A stretch of DNA of 64,000 nt from Mayfieldus sp038040285 (GTDB taxonomy: Bacteria; Actinomycetota; Thermoleophilia; Solirubrobacterales; 70-9). The notes below the pieces were generated by a model. The model searched no databases. It had not been told where the DNA came from and was given only the letters and a program-made list of their open reading frames with translations. The DNA is taken from positions 62,001 through 126,000 of the forward strand of contig JBBPIN010000002.1 of assembly GCA_038040285.1 (NCBI GenBank), read 5' to 3'. Shown in pieces: positions 54,920 to 64,000 of this stretch (position 1 is the first letter of the stretch; the number at the start of each line of letters is the position of its first letter). Made by a program: the position numbers and the translations under genes.

Positions 54920-56302
54920 ATGTGCGAACGTCCAGGCCCCCGACTCGTCGCCCTTGGACTTGCCGTGGGCCTCGTGCTCGCCGACTCCTCGATCGTCGTC
55001 CTGGCGCTGCCCGAGATCTACCGCTCGCTCGACGTCTCGGTGAACGGCGTGGTCTGGGTGCTGGTCGCCTTCAACCTGGTGATGGCGCTGTGCGCGGTCC
55101 CGGCTGCGTTTGCGGCGGGCCGCGTGGGGCCGGCGCGAGCCACCGTCGGCGGCCTGGCCGTATTCGGTGTTGCCAGCCTCGTCTGTGGGATTTCTCCCAG
55201 CCTCGCCCTCCTGCTCGCGGCGCGCTGCGTTCAGGCCGCGGGCGGGGCGGCGGCGGTCTGCGGCGCGCTCGAGCTGCTCCCCGCCGAGCTGGACTCGGAG
55301 CGGCGCGCGGCGCGCGTATGGGCGGCCGCGGGAGCGATCGGCGCGGCCGTGGGCCCCACAGCAGGCGGCCTGTTGACCGAGCTGGTGTCATGGGAGTCGA
55401 TCTTCCTGGTCCAGGTGCCGCTGACCGCGGCGGCAATCGCGGTCCTGCTGCCGGTCGCGGTGCGGGAGCGTTCGAGAGCCGCAGAGCGCGACGAGTTGAG
55501 CCGTCCCGGCCGGCCGCACCTCGCCGCCAACGCCGCCCTCGGCCTGGTCGCCGCAGCCCTGGTGGCCGCGCTGTTTCTGATTGTGCTGCTGTTGATCGAG
55601 GGGTGGCGGCTGAGCCCGATCGCCGCCGCCGCGACGGTCTCGGTGATGCCGCTGGCGGCGCTGCTCGGTGCGCCGCTGGCTCGTTCTGTGCCCAACCCGT
55701 CCGCTCGCGCGGCGGCTGGGGCGATCCTGATCTGCGGTGGCCTGGCCGGATTGGCGCTGCTTCCCAAGGCGCTGGTCGTGGCGACGATCCCGTCGCAGGT
55801 GCTGATCGGCATTGGCCTGGCGCTGACGCTCTCGGCGCTGACCGAGGCGGCGCTGGAGGGCCGCTCGCTGCAGGCGATCCACGGGGGCTGGACGATCGCC
55901 GCGCGTCACGCCGGCGTCGTCGTCGGGCTGCTGGTGCTGACCCCCGTCTTCACCTCCGACCTGGTCGAGCAGCGATCCGCCGCAGAACAGGCCGGCACCG
56001 CGGCGCTTCTCGATGCCCATCTGCCGCCGTTGGTGAAGATCGAGATCGCGACGCGGCTCGCCGATCGCCTGCACCAGGAGCGCGGGCGGGTGCCCGTCAT
56101 CGACCCGGCCTTCGAACCGCCCCCGGGGGGTCCCGAGGACCGAGCGGGGGTGAAACGGCTGCAGAGCCGGCTCCAGGATCAGCTCGACCGCGCCGCTACT
56201 CACGCCTTCAGCAACTCGTTCCTGATCGCGGCTGCGTTCGCGCTCGCGGCGCTGCTGCCGATCGCCGTGGCTCGGCGCCGACCGGAGGAGTTGAGCCTGT
56301 GA
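54920..56302 (+). CDS. MFS transporter, DHA2/EmrB-like
   Basis: 460 residues from the ATG at 54920, with 12 to 14 membrane helices. The first helix has LALGLAVGLVLADSSIVVLALPEI, with the D-x-S/T-I-V-x-V-A-L-P motif of drug:proton antiporters. Motif C-like GAIGAAVGPTAGGLL lies in helix 5 and is typical of exporters. A long loop (about 370-420) near the end is hydrophilic. The substrate is unknown; multidrug or metabolite export is the family role. Confidence 0.88.
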   Translation: MCERPGPRLVALGLAVGLVLADSSIVVLALPEIYRSLDVSVNGVVWVLVAFNLVMALCAVPAAFAAGRVGPARATVGGLAVFGVASLVCGISPSLALLLAARCVQAAGGAAAVCGALELLPAELDSERRAARVWAAAGAIGAAVGPTAGGLLTELVSWESIFLVQVPLTAAAIAVLLPVAVRERSRAAERDELSRPGRPHLAANAALGLVAAALVAALFLIVLLLIEGWRLSPIAAAATVSVMPLAALLGAPLARSVPNPSARAAAGAILICGGLAGLALLPKALVVATIPSQVLIGIGLALTLSALTEAALEGRSLQAIHGGWTIAARHAGVVVGLLVLTPVFTSDLVEQRSAAEQAGTAALLDAHLPPLVKIEIATRLADRLHQERGRVPVIDPAFEPPPGGPEDRAGVKRLQSRLQDQLDRAATHAFSNSFLIAAAFALAALLPIAVARRRPEELSL

Positions 56303-56357
56303 GCGCGAGGCTCTGCCAAAGAGCTTGGCCTTGGGCCGAGCGCGAACGGACAGTGCT

Positions 56358-56867
56358 GTGAGCGGGCGAACCCTGGTAGGCGCATCGGTGGCCGCCTCCG
56401 TGGCGCTCGTAGTCACCTTCCTCGCGCTCGGGGGCAGCTCCTATGCCCCGGCCAAGGTCAGCGACCCCTGCGAGCCGCGAGCCAGGCCGCAGACCAGTGG
56501 GCTCCAGGACACCGCCGCGCAGTTCACCCTCTCGGCGCTCGACGGGACCGCCTGCGAGCTGCACGTCTCGCGCGAGACGCTTGTCCTGGCCCTCGCCACG
56601 CCCGAGGGGCGCCAGCGCTTCGCCGACGACCCCCGCCTTCAAGCAGCGGTGCGCGCGGGGCTGGTGCGGGCGATCGACGACGCCGAGCGGGCCGGGGCGC
56701 TGAACCCATTGGTCGCCAACGGCTTGCGCGAGCTGGCAAGGAACGCGCCGGTCGACCAGGTGGTGAGCCTGATCCGCGACGCGAGCCCGATCTTCAACGA
56801 CTTGGGCGGCTTGCTAGGGGGCTTGGGGGCCCTGCTGCCGAACGAGGTCCAGGGGCTGCTGCCGTAG
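56358..56867 (+). CDS. Anchored hypothetical protein
   Basis: 169 residues from the GTG at 56358. One N-terminal membrane helix (VGASVAASVALVVTFLALGG) is followed by an outside domain with two cysteines (C34-region DPCEPRARP and TACELHVSRE), then an Ala/Arg-rich helical part and a Leu/Gly-rich end (LGGLLGGLGALLP). No family is recognised. It lies 55 nt after the MFS gene and may be co-transcribed with it. Confidence 0.65.
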   Translation: MSGRTLVGASVAASVALVVTFLALGGSSYAPAKVSDPCEPRARPQTSGLQDTAAQFTLSALDGTACELHVSRETLVLALATPEGRQRFADDPRLQAAVRAGLVRAIDDAERAGALNPLVANGLRELARNAPVDQVVSLIRDASPIFNDLGGLLGGLGALLPNEVQGLLP

Positions 56868-56890
56868 GTCCCCGGTGGTCAACCGCCATC

Positions 56891-57265
56891 TCATCCCTTC
56901 TCGGCGGTGGCGCGCCAGACCCAGAGCACCATCAGCGGCTGCAGCGGCAGCCGCGCCCACAGCGCCCAGCGCGGAATTCGGTCCAGGTCGAGTCCCTTTA
57001 CCTGCTCCGGGCTGATCGCCATGTGAACGTTGGCCGGGAAAACCGCTACCAGCACACCGATCAGCCACCAGCGCGCCAGCTGGCGGGCCTGCGCCGGGAT
57101 CATCGCGGCGGCGCCAGCCAGTTCCGCGACGCCGCTTGCCAGGACCACCTCCCGGTGGCGGGGCACGTACGGGGGCATGATCGCCTCATATGCGCGGGGC
57201 CGGACAAAGTGCATCGAGCCTGCCAGAGCGAAGAATCCAGCCAGCAATCTCTGGGAGCGCGTCAT
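56891..57265 (-). CDS. DoxX-like membrane protein
   Basis: 124 residues from the ATG at 57265 with four membrane helices. DoxX-type features: LAGFFALAGSMHFVRPRAYEAIMPPYVP at the start, VLASGVAELAGAAAMI and FPANVHMAI. The H-F-x-x-P-x-x-Y-x-x-I-x-P-x-x-x-P pattern is characteristic of the DoxX/SURF4-like family of small quinone-linked membrane proteins. In-frame ATG 57283 is an alternative start. Confidence 0.85.
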   Translation of the reverse strand: MTRSQRLLAGFFALAGSMHFVRPRAYEAIMPPYVPRHREVVLASGVAELAGAAAMIPAQARQLARWWLIGVLVAVFPANVHMAISPEQVKGLDLDRIPRWALWARLPLQPLMVLWVWRATAEKG

Positions 57266-57330
57266 CGCGGGCGATTCTCTCATCACGGTTTGCGGCGAGC
57301 GCACGCCACCAGCACGTGATACCCCGTCGC

Positions 57331-57336
57331 TAAGGT
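57331..57336 (+). promoter_or_regulatory. -10 box (TAAGGT) of uvrB, leaderless
   Basis: TAAGGT ends 6 nt before the uvrB GTG at 57343. No SOS/LexA box of the actinobacterial type (GAAC-N4-GTTC-like) is obvious beside it. Confidence 0.5.
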
Positions 57337-57342
57337 GGGTCG

Positions 57343-59343
<2,001 letters not shown>

Positions 59344-59391
59344 AGCCGCCCGAAGGATCTGAAAGTGGGGCTTCTGCAGCGGTTTCTCCGC

Positions 59392-59397
59392 TAGGCT
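59392..59397 (+). promoter_or_regulatory. -10 box (TAGGCT) of the DivIVA-domain gene, leaderless
   Basis: TAGGCT ends 7 nt before the ATG at 59405. Confidence 0.5.
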
Positions 59398-59404
59398 GGA
59401 TTCG

Positions 59405-60100
59405 ATGACCATCTCGCGAGACGACATCGTCCGCAGCGACTTCCCGACCGCTCGCAAGGGCTATGACCAGACTGCGGTCGACGCTCATCTGCGCAAGGTC
59501 GCCGAGCAGGTCGAGCAGGCTGGGCCCGCCTCGCTGGCCGACGTCGCGGCCCAAAAGGTGGCGAGCATCGTCGAGGCGGCCGAGGCGAAGGCGAAGGAGA
59601 TCGAGGCCGACGCGCGGCGCGAGGCCGACGAGCTGCTCTCGAACGCCCGCGATCAGGCCCGCGACCAGCTCGAGCGCGCCCAGCGCTCGGTCGCGAATCT
59701 GATCGGCCAAGCCGACGAGCTGCGCGAGCGGATCGGCGAGATGGCGCAGGCGGTTGTCGGAGGGGAGGGGATCCGGGGGGAGACCGAGCCGGGGCCGCAG
59801 CCCGTGCCCGAGCCAGCGCCTCCCGAACCCGAGGTCGACCCCACCCCGGTCACGGTGCCCGAGCCGGCACCACTGCGCGAGCCCGAGCCGGAGCCGCCCA
59901 CGATCCCCGAGCCGCAACCGGAGCCGCCGATGCCTGCCGCCGCCAACGGCGCCGACGATCAGGCCGCACGCTTGGTGGCGATGAAGATGGCGCTCGACGG
60001 GTCCTCGCGCGAGGACATCGCCAAGCACCTGGGCGCGAACTACGAGCTTGCCGAAACCGACGAGCTGCTCGACGCGGTCTTCGAGCGCGCCCGCAAGTAG
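59405..60100 (+). CDS. DivIVA-domain protein with Pro-rich linker
   Basis: 231 residues. The N-terminus (DDIVRSDFPTARKGYDQTAVDAHL) is a DivIVA-type membrane-curvature-binding motif. A coiled coil of about 75 residues (40-115, Ala/Glu/Arg-rich) follows, then a Pro/Glu-rich linker (125-175) and a short helical C-terminal domain (LVAMKMALDGSSREDIAKHLG). DivIVA-like proteins mark poles or septa and organise growth. The C-terminal helix-turn-helix-like piece recurs in other Thermoleophilia-type proteins as a small fold, but I cannot name it. The stop abuts the convergent VOC gene. Confidence 0.8.
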   Translation: MTISRDDIVRSDFPTARKGYDQTAVDAHLRKVAEQVEQAGPASLADVAAQKVASIVEAAEAKAKEIEADARREADELLSNARDQARDQLERAQRSVANLIGQADELRERIGEMAQAVVGGEGIRGETEPGPQPVPEPAPPEPEVDPTPVTVPEPAPLREPEPEPPTIPEPQPEPPMPAAANGADDQAARLVAMKMALDGSSREDIAKHLGANYELAETDELLDAVFERARK

Positions 60101-60541
60101 CTAACTCTCCAGGGTGCCGGGCTCACCGTTGGCGCGCGCCCCGGCGGCGTACTCGGCCATGTCCTGGGACCAGAACTCGACCACGTTGCCGTCCGGGTCG
60201 GTGACGTAGATCGCCCGCCCCGGCCCGAGCTGGATCGGTCCCTCGACCTCGACTCCGCTTGCGCCGATGCGCTTCAGCAGCGCGTCTATCTCGGGATCCT
60301 CGACATGGAAGGCGAAGTGCACGTGGGCCCCGCCCTGTCCGCCGGCAAGACCGGTCTGCGGCGTCCACAGCCCCAACCGCGCCGTGTCGCCGATCAGGTA
60401 CCAGTAGCGCCCCTCGCGCCCCTCTCCGTAAAGCGTCTCCTCGAAGCCGAGTACGTCGCGGTAGAAAGCGCGCGCCGCATCGAGGTCGGAGACCTCGAGC
60501 ACCAGCTCGGAAATCGCGCTGACCGGCGGCGGCTCGGACAT
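60101..60541 (-). CDS. VOC (glyoxalase/bleomycin-resistance) family protein
   Basis: 146 residues. Two beta-alpha-beta-beta-beta modules: ELVLEVSDLDAARAFYRDVLGFEE opens the first, and IYVTDPDGNVVEFW ends the second with the conserved D-P-D-G-N and Glu metal ligand. HVHFAFHVED carries the His of the second module. The family includes glyoxalase I, dioxygenases and resistance proteins; no substrate is evident. Confidence 0.88.
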   Translation of the reverse strand: MSEPPPVSAISELVLEVSDLDAARAFYRDVLGFEETLYGEGREGRYWYLIGDTARLGLWTPQTGLAGGQGGAHVHFAFHVEDPEIDALLKRIGASGVEVEGPIQLGPGRAIYVTDPDGNVVEFWSQDMAEYAAGARANGEPGTLES

Positions 60542-60547
60542 CGCCCG

Positions 60548-60553
60548 AGCCTA
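60548..60553 (-). promoter_or_regulatory. -10 box (TAGGCT) of the VOC gene, leaderless
   Basis: On the minus strand TAGGCT ends 6 nt before the ATG at 60541. It lies within the 16-nt gap to the neighbouring gene's stop. Confidence 0.5.
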
Positions 60554-60557
60554 TCCG

Positions 60558-60953
60558 TCAAACGGCGGCGGCCTTGCTCCCCAGCGCTTTGACCGCCTGG
60601 GCGCTGTCGCTGTAGAACTCGCCGCGGGCCAGCTTGCCGTCGCGGAATCGCATCAGGTGCAGGAAGGGCGCTTCGAAGCTTCCACCCTCACCAGTCGCTC
60701 GTTGCGTTCCCTTGACGACCACGTCGTCGCCGCAGTCGATGAATTCCTCGGGCTCGACGCTGAACTGCGACCAGTAGTCAGGGATCCGGGTGAAGTTCTC
60801 CATGATCGCGTCGCGGCCGCGGACCAGGCCGCCGAGCGGAAGCTCGTCCGAGGTCAGCCACTCGGCATCCTCAGCGAACATTTCGTGAAGCGCGTCCATG
60901 TCGCCGCCGGCAAATGCCTCGTAGGCGGCTCGCGCTGTATCTGCATTCGACAT
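60558..60953 (-). CDS. SnoaL/NTF2-like small protein
   Basis: 131 residues from the ATG at 60953, which has a GGAGGG ribosome-binding site 4 nt upstream; an open frame runs much further upstream but is antisense to uvrA. The fold is NTF2-like: ARAAYEAFAGGDMDALHEMFAEDAEW, then the central VVVKGTQRATGEGGSFEAPF and MRFRDGKLARGEFYSD. It is likely an isomerase, hydrolase or binding protein of unknown substrate. It is related to, but not a close copy of, the gene at 19884. Confidence 0.85.
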   Translation of the reverse strand: MSNADTARAAYEAFAGGDMDALHEMFAEDAEWLTSDELPLGGLVRGRDAIMENFTRIPDYWSQFSVEPEEFIDCGDDVVVKGTQRATGEGGSFEAPFLHLMRFRDGKLARGEFYSDSAQAVKALGSKAAAV

Positions 60954-61076
60954 TGAACCCTCCTGGTTCTTCCCCCCTTTAGTTCTTCCATCCCCGAACC
61001 TATCCCGGCCGAGCAGCCGCGTCAATGGCGCGGCCGGCCGGCCCCTGGAGCCGATGGGAACAACCGTTCGCCCCCG

Positions 61077-61082
61077 TAGAAT
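61077..61082 (+). promoter_or_regulatory. -10 box (TAGAAT) of uvrA
   Basis: TAGAAT ends 9 nt before the uvrA ATG at 61092; the transcript would have at most a few leader bases. Confidence 0.5.
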
Positions 61083-61091
61083 CGATTCCTG

Positions 61092-63980
61092 ATGGCCGCT
61101 TCCGATCGAATCGTCGTCTCCGGCGCACGCGAGCACAACCTCAAGGACATCGACGTCGAGCTTCCTCGCGACGCGCTGATCGTGGTCACGGGCCTCTCCG
61201 GCTCGGGCAAGTCGAGCCTTGCCTTCGACACGATCTACGCCGAGGGCCAACGTCGCTACGTCGAGTCGCTGTCCGCCTATGCGCGGCAGTTCCTCGGCCT
61301 GATGGAGAAGCCCGACGTTGACTCGATCGAGGGCCTCTCGCCGGCGATCTCGATCGACCAGAAGACGACCTCGCGCAACCCGCGATCGACGGTCGGGACC
61401 GTGACCGAGATCTACGACTACCTGCGCCTGCTGTGGGCGCGGATCGGGATTCCCCACTGCCCGGAATGCGGCGAGGAAATTGCCGGACAGTCTCTGGAAC
61501 AGATCACCGATCGCCTTATGACCCTCGACGCAGGGCGCCGCTTCCTGCTCATGGCGCCGGTGGTCCGGGGCCGCAAGGGCGAGTACGGAAAGCTGCTCGA
61601 GCAGATGCGGCTCGAGGGCTACTCCCGGGCCAAGGTCGACGGCGAGCTGCGGCGCCTCGACGAGGAGATCAAGCTCGACAAGAAGTACAAGCACGACATC
61701 TCGATCGTCGTCGATCGCCTGGTGATGAAGTCGGACCTGCGGCGCCGGCTCTCGGAGTCGGTGGAGGCGGCGGCTGCACTCGGTGCCGGCCTGGTCGAGG
61801 TGGAGCTGCTCGACAACGGCGACTCCGTGGGCGAGCAGATGCTGTTCTCGGAGAAGTTCGCCTGCCTCAACTGCGGCACGTCGATCCCCGAGCTGGAGCC
61901 GCGCATCTTCTCCTTCAACTCCCCGCACGGCGCCTGCGAGCGCTGTCACGGGCTCGGCTTTCAGCGCGTGATCGATCCCGAGCTGGTCGTCCCGGACCCG
62001 ACCCTGTCGCTGAAGGAGGGGGCGCTACAGCCGTGGCGGCTCGGCCACGCGCGTTACTGGCGGCGGGTCGTCGAGGCCGTCGCGGAGGCCAACGGCGTCG
62101 ACGTCACCAAGCCCTGGGCGAAGCTGAGCGACGCGGAGCGCGAGATCTTCCTCCACGGCACCGGCGACGAGCGCCACAAGGTGACCTACAGCAATCGATT
62201 CGGGCGACGGCGCTCCTACGCCGTCCGCTTCGAGGGCATCGTCAACAACCTCGAGCGCCGCTACGAGGAGACCGACTCCGAACGGGTGCGCGAGCGGATC
62301 GAGGGATACATGGCCGAGCAGCCATGTCCGGCCTGCCACGGAGCGCGGCTGCGGCCGGAGAGCCTCGCCGTGACGATCGGCGGACTGAACGTCAACGAGT
62401 TCACCGAGATGTCGGCGAGGGCATCGCTGAAGTGGGTCGAGGAGCTGGAGCTGACCGAGACCGAGCGGGCTATCGCGCGCCTGATCGTGCGCGAGGTGAA
62501 GGAGCGGCTCTCGTTCCTCGACAACGTCGGGATCGGCTACCTGTCGCTGGCCCGCGCCGCCCGCACATTGTCCGGGGGCGAGGCGCAGCGAATCCGGCTC
62601 GCCACCCAGATCGGGTCGAGCCTTGTCGGGGTCCTCTACATCCTCGACGAGCCCTCGATTGGGCTGCATCAGCGCGACAACGCGAAGCTGATCGGGACCC
62701 TGGAGCGGCTCCGCGACCTCGGCAACACGGTGATCGTGGTCGAGCACGACGAGGGCACGATGCGCTCCGCCGATCACATCGTCGACCTCGGGCCGGGGGC
62801 CGGCGAGCACGGCGGTCACATCGTCGCCGAGGGACCGCCCGCCGCGATCACCGCCGAGCCCGCGTCGCTGACCGGCCAGTACCTGGACGGCAAGCGGAGC
62901 ATCAGGGTGCCGGAGGAGCGGCGCCAGCCGAGCGGCGAGCTGGTCGTTCGCGGCGCCCACCAACACAACCTGAAGCAGATCGACGTCGCGGTGCCGCTCG
63001 GCGTCTTCTGCTGCGTCACCGGGGTGTCGGGGTCGGGCAAGTCGACCCTCGTCAACGAGACGCTCTACCCGGCGGTCGCCAACCGCCTCCATCAGGCGAA
63101 GCTGCGCCCCGGGTCGCACGATCGCATCGAAGGGCTCGACCAGGTCGACAAGATCATCAATATCGACCAGTCGCCGATCGGCCGCACGCCGCGCTCCAAC
63201 CCCGCCACCTACACCAACGTCTTCGACCACATACGCCAGCTGTTCGCCCAGACACAGGAGTCGCGGGCGCGGGGCTACAAGCCCGGTCGGTTCAGCTTCA
63301 ACGTCAGGGGCGGGCGCTGCGAGGTCTGCCGGGGAGACGGCCAGATCAAGATCGAGATGCACTTCCTGCCCGACGTCTACGTCCCCTGCGAGCAGTGCCA
63401 CGGCAGGCGCTACAACCGCGAGACGCTCGAGGTCCGCTTCAAGGGCAAGAGCATCGCCGACGTGCTCGAGATGAACGTCGAGGAGGCGTGCGAGTTCTTC
63501 GAGAACATCCCCAAGATCGCGCGCCGACTGCGCACCCTGCGCGACGTCGGCCTCGACTACATCCACCTCGGCCAGTCGGCGACGACACTGTCGGGCGGCG
63601 AGGCTCAGCGGGTGAAGCTCGCGACGGAGCTAGCCAAGGTGGCGACCGGCAAGACCCTCTACATTCTCGACGAGCCGACGACCGGGCTTCACTTCGCCGA
63701 TGTGCAGCGGCTGCTCGACGTGCTCGGGCGTTTGGTCGACGCCGGCAACACGGTGATCGTGATCGAGCACAACCTCGACGTGATCAAGACCGCCGACCGG
63801 ATCATCGACCTCGGTCCCGAGGGCGGGGAGGAGGGCGGTGAGGTGATCGCGACCGGCTCCCCCGAGGAGGTGGCGGCGGTGCAGACCTCCTATACCGGCA
63901 GCTACCTCGCCGACCTCGTGCAGCCGAAGGTGACGCGGCGCCGCAAGGCATCACGCAAGCGCACCGCGGTCGCCGCCTAG
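61092..63980 (+). CDS. uvrA: UvrABC system protein A
   Basis: 962 residues, complete. Two ABC ATPase halves: Walker A GLSGSGKSSLAFDTI and GVSGSGKSTLVNETL; signatures ARTLSGGEAQRIRLAT and ATTLSGGEAQRVKLATEL; Walker B LYILDEPSIGLHQRD and LYILDEPTTGLHFADV. Zinc-type cysteine pairs occur in CPECGEE, CLNCG, CERCHGLG, CPACHGARL, CEVCRGDG and CEQCHGRRY. UvrA finds lesions and loads UvrB. The gene ends 20 nt before the window edge; those 20 nt hold nothing recognisable. Confidence 0.97.
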   Translation: MAASDRIVVSGAREHNLKDIDVELPRDALIVVTGLSGSGKSSLAFDTIYAEGQRRYVESLSAYARQFLGLMEKPDVDSIEGLSPAISIDQKTTSRNPRSTVGTVTEIYDYLRLLWARIGIPHCPECGEEIAGQSLEQITDRLMTLDAGRRFLLMAPVVRGRKGEYGKLLEQMRLEGYSRAKVDGELRRLDEEIKLDKKYKHDISIVVDRLVMKSDLRRRLSESVEAAAALGAGLVEVELLDNGDSVGEQMLFSEKFACLNCGTSIPELEPRIFSFNSPHGACERCHGLGFQRVIDPELVVPDPTLSLKEGALQPWRLGHARYWRRVVEAVAEANGVDVTKPWAKLSDAEREIFLHGTGDERHKVTYSNRFGRRRSYAVRFEGIVNNLERRYEETDSERVRERIEGYMAEQPCPACHGARLRPESLAVTIGGLNVNEFTEMSARASLKWVEELELTETERAIARLIVREVKERLSFLDNVGIGYLSLARAARTLSGGEAQRIRLATQIGSSLVGVLYILDEPSIGLHQRDNAKLIGTLERLRDLGNTVIVVEHDEGTMRSADHIVDLGPGAGEHGGHIVAEGPPAAITAEPASLTGQYLDGKRSIRVPEERRQPSGELVVRGAHQHNLKQIDVAVPLGVFCCVTGVSGSGKSTLVNETLYPAVANRLHQAKLRPGSHDRIEGLDQVDKIINIDQSPIGRTPRSNPATYTNVFDHIRQLFAQTQESRARGYKPGRFSFNVRGGRCEVCRGDGQIKIEMHFLPDVYVPCEQCHGRRYNRETLEVRFKGKSIADVLEMNVEEACEFFENIPKIARRLRTLRDVGLDYIHLGQSATTLSGGEAQRVKLATELAKVATGKTLYILDEPTTGLHFADVQRLLDVLGRLVDAGNTVIVIEHNLDVIKTADRIIDLGPEGGEEGGEVIATGSPEEVAAVQTSYTGSYLADLVQPKVTRRRKASRKRTAVAA

Positions 63981-64000
63981 CGCTCAACCGGCGTATCAGC

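Noticed and set aside
60954..61949. Upstream extension of the SnoaL-like gene to 463 residues
   Set aside because: The extra part is antisense to uvrA; a ribosome-binding site and family start place the beginning at 60953.

Overview
The window is very GC-rich, all its genes have G/C-biased third codon positions, GTG and TTG starts are frequent, and the housekeeping order (comEA-comEC, holA-rpsT-murJ, lepA-hrcA-dnaJ-prmA, yqeY-phoH-ybeY-era, trp genes, polA-rpsA-coaE, uvrB-uvrA) is that of a free-living actinobacterium. The mix of an actinobacterial gene order, a MaoC dehydratase pair beside hrcA, a PPi-type phosphofructokinase signature and bifunctional HisIE fits the class Thermoleophilia (Solirubrobacterales-like). 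That placement is an inference from gene content, not from a marker-gene tree. No rRNA, tRNA, insertion sequence, prophage or CRISPR array is visible.

Layout. 0-4 kb: the 3' tip of leuS, a cupin, acylphosphatase and the DNA-uptake pair comEA-comEC. 4-6 kb: two anchored or secreted low-complexity proteins (Gly/Pro-rich, then Ser/Thr-rich). 6-9 kb: holA, rpsT (reverse) and the lipid II flippase murJ. 9-18 kb: a surface-glycan island lodged between murJ and lepA, with two paralogous polytopic GT-C-like proteins, GtrA, a GT39/ArnT-like transferase and a secreted GH92 alpha-mannosidase. 18-29 kb: translation, stress and envelope backbone (lepA, hadAB-like pair, hrcA, dnaJ, prmA, murI, yqeY, phoH, ybeY, era). 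29-31 kb: a membrane PAS-PAS-GGDEF diguanylate cyclase. 31-40 kb: hisIE-trpEGDC, an HtrA-type protease, then trpFBA. 40-47 kb: PPi-type pfk, a substrate-binding lipoprotein, an SDR epimerase, ACT-malic enzyme and polA. 47-51 kb: an acidic Ca-binding-like secreted protein, an ECF sigma factor fused to a membrane anchor and long Gly/Ser tail, a YdcZ-like transporter and an FAD reductase. 51-64 kb: rpsA, coaE, a lytic transglycosylase, a decayed RTX-like gene, an MFS transporter, uvrB, a DivIVA-domain protein, small enzymes and uvrA.

Four themes cut across the genes. (1) Many genes have a TANNNT box ending 6-11 nt (most often exactly 6) before the start codon, the signature of leaderless transcription. 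(2) Four genes (GT39 at 11.8 kb, DUF2269 at 25.0 kb, sigma factor at 48.1 kb, RTX-like at 54.5 kb) lose their coding frame in G/C runs, so either the assembly has single-base indels or these genes are decaying. (3) A palindromic repeat with core TGTCAGGCGGCGAAGCCGCC occurs three times, once in frame inside the FAD reductase. (4) A 22-nt core next to heptamer tandem arrays occurs twice, at 43.04 and 51.09 kb. The best candidate for something little described is the 9-18 kb glycan island with its duplicated GT-C-like proteins; the membrane-anchored sigma factor comes next.
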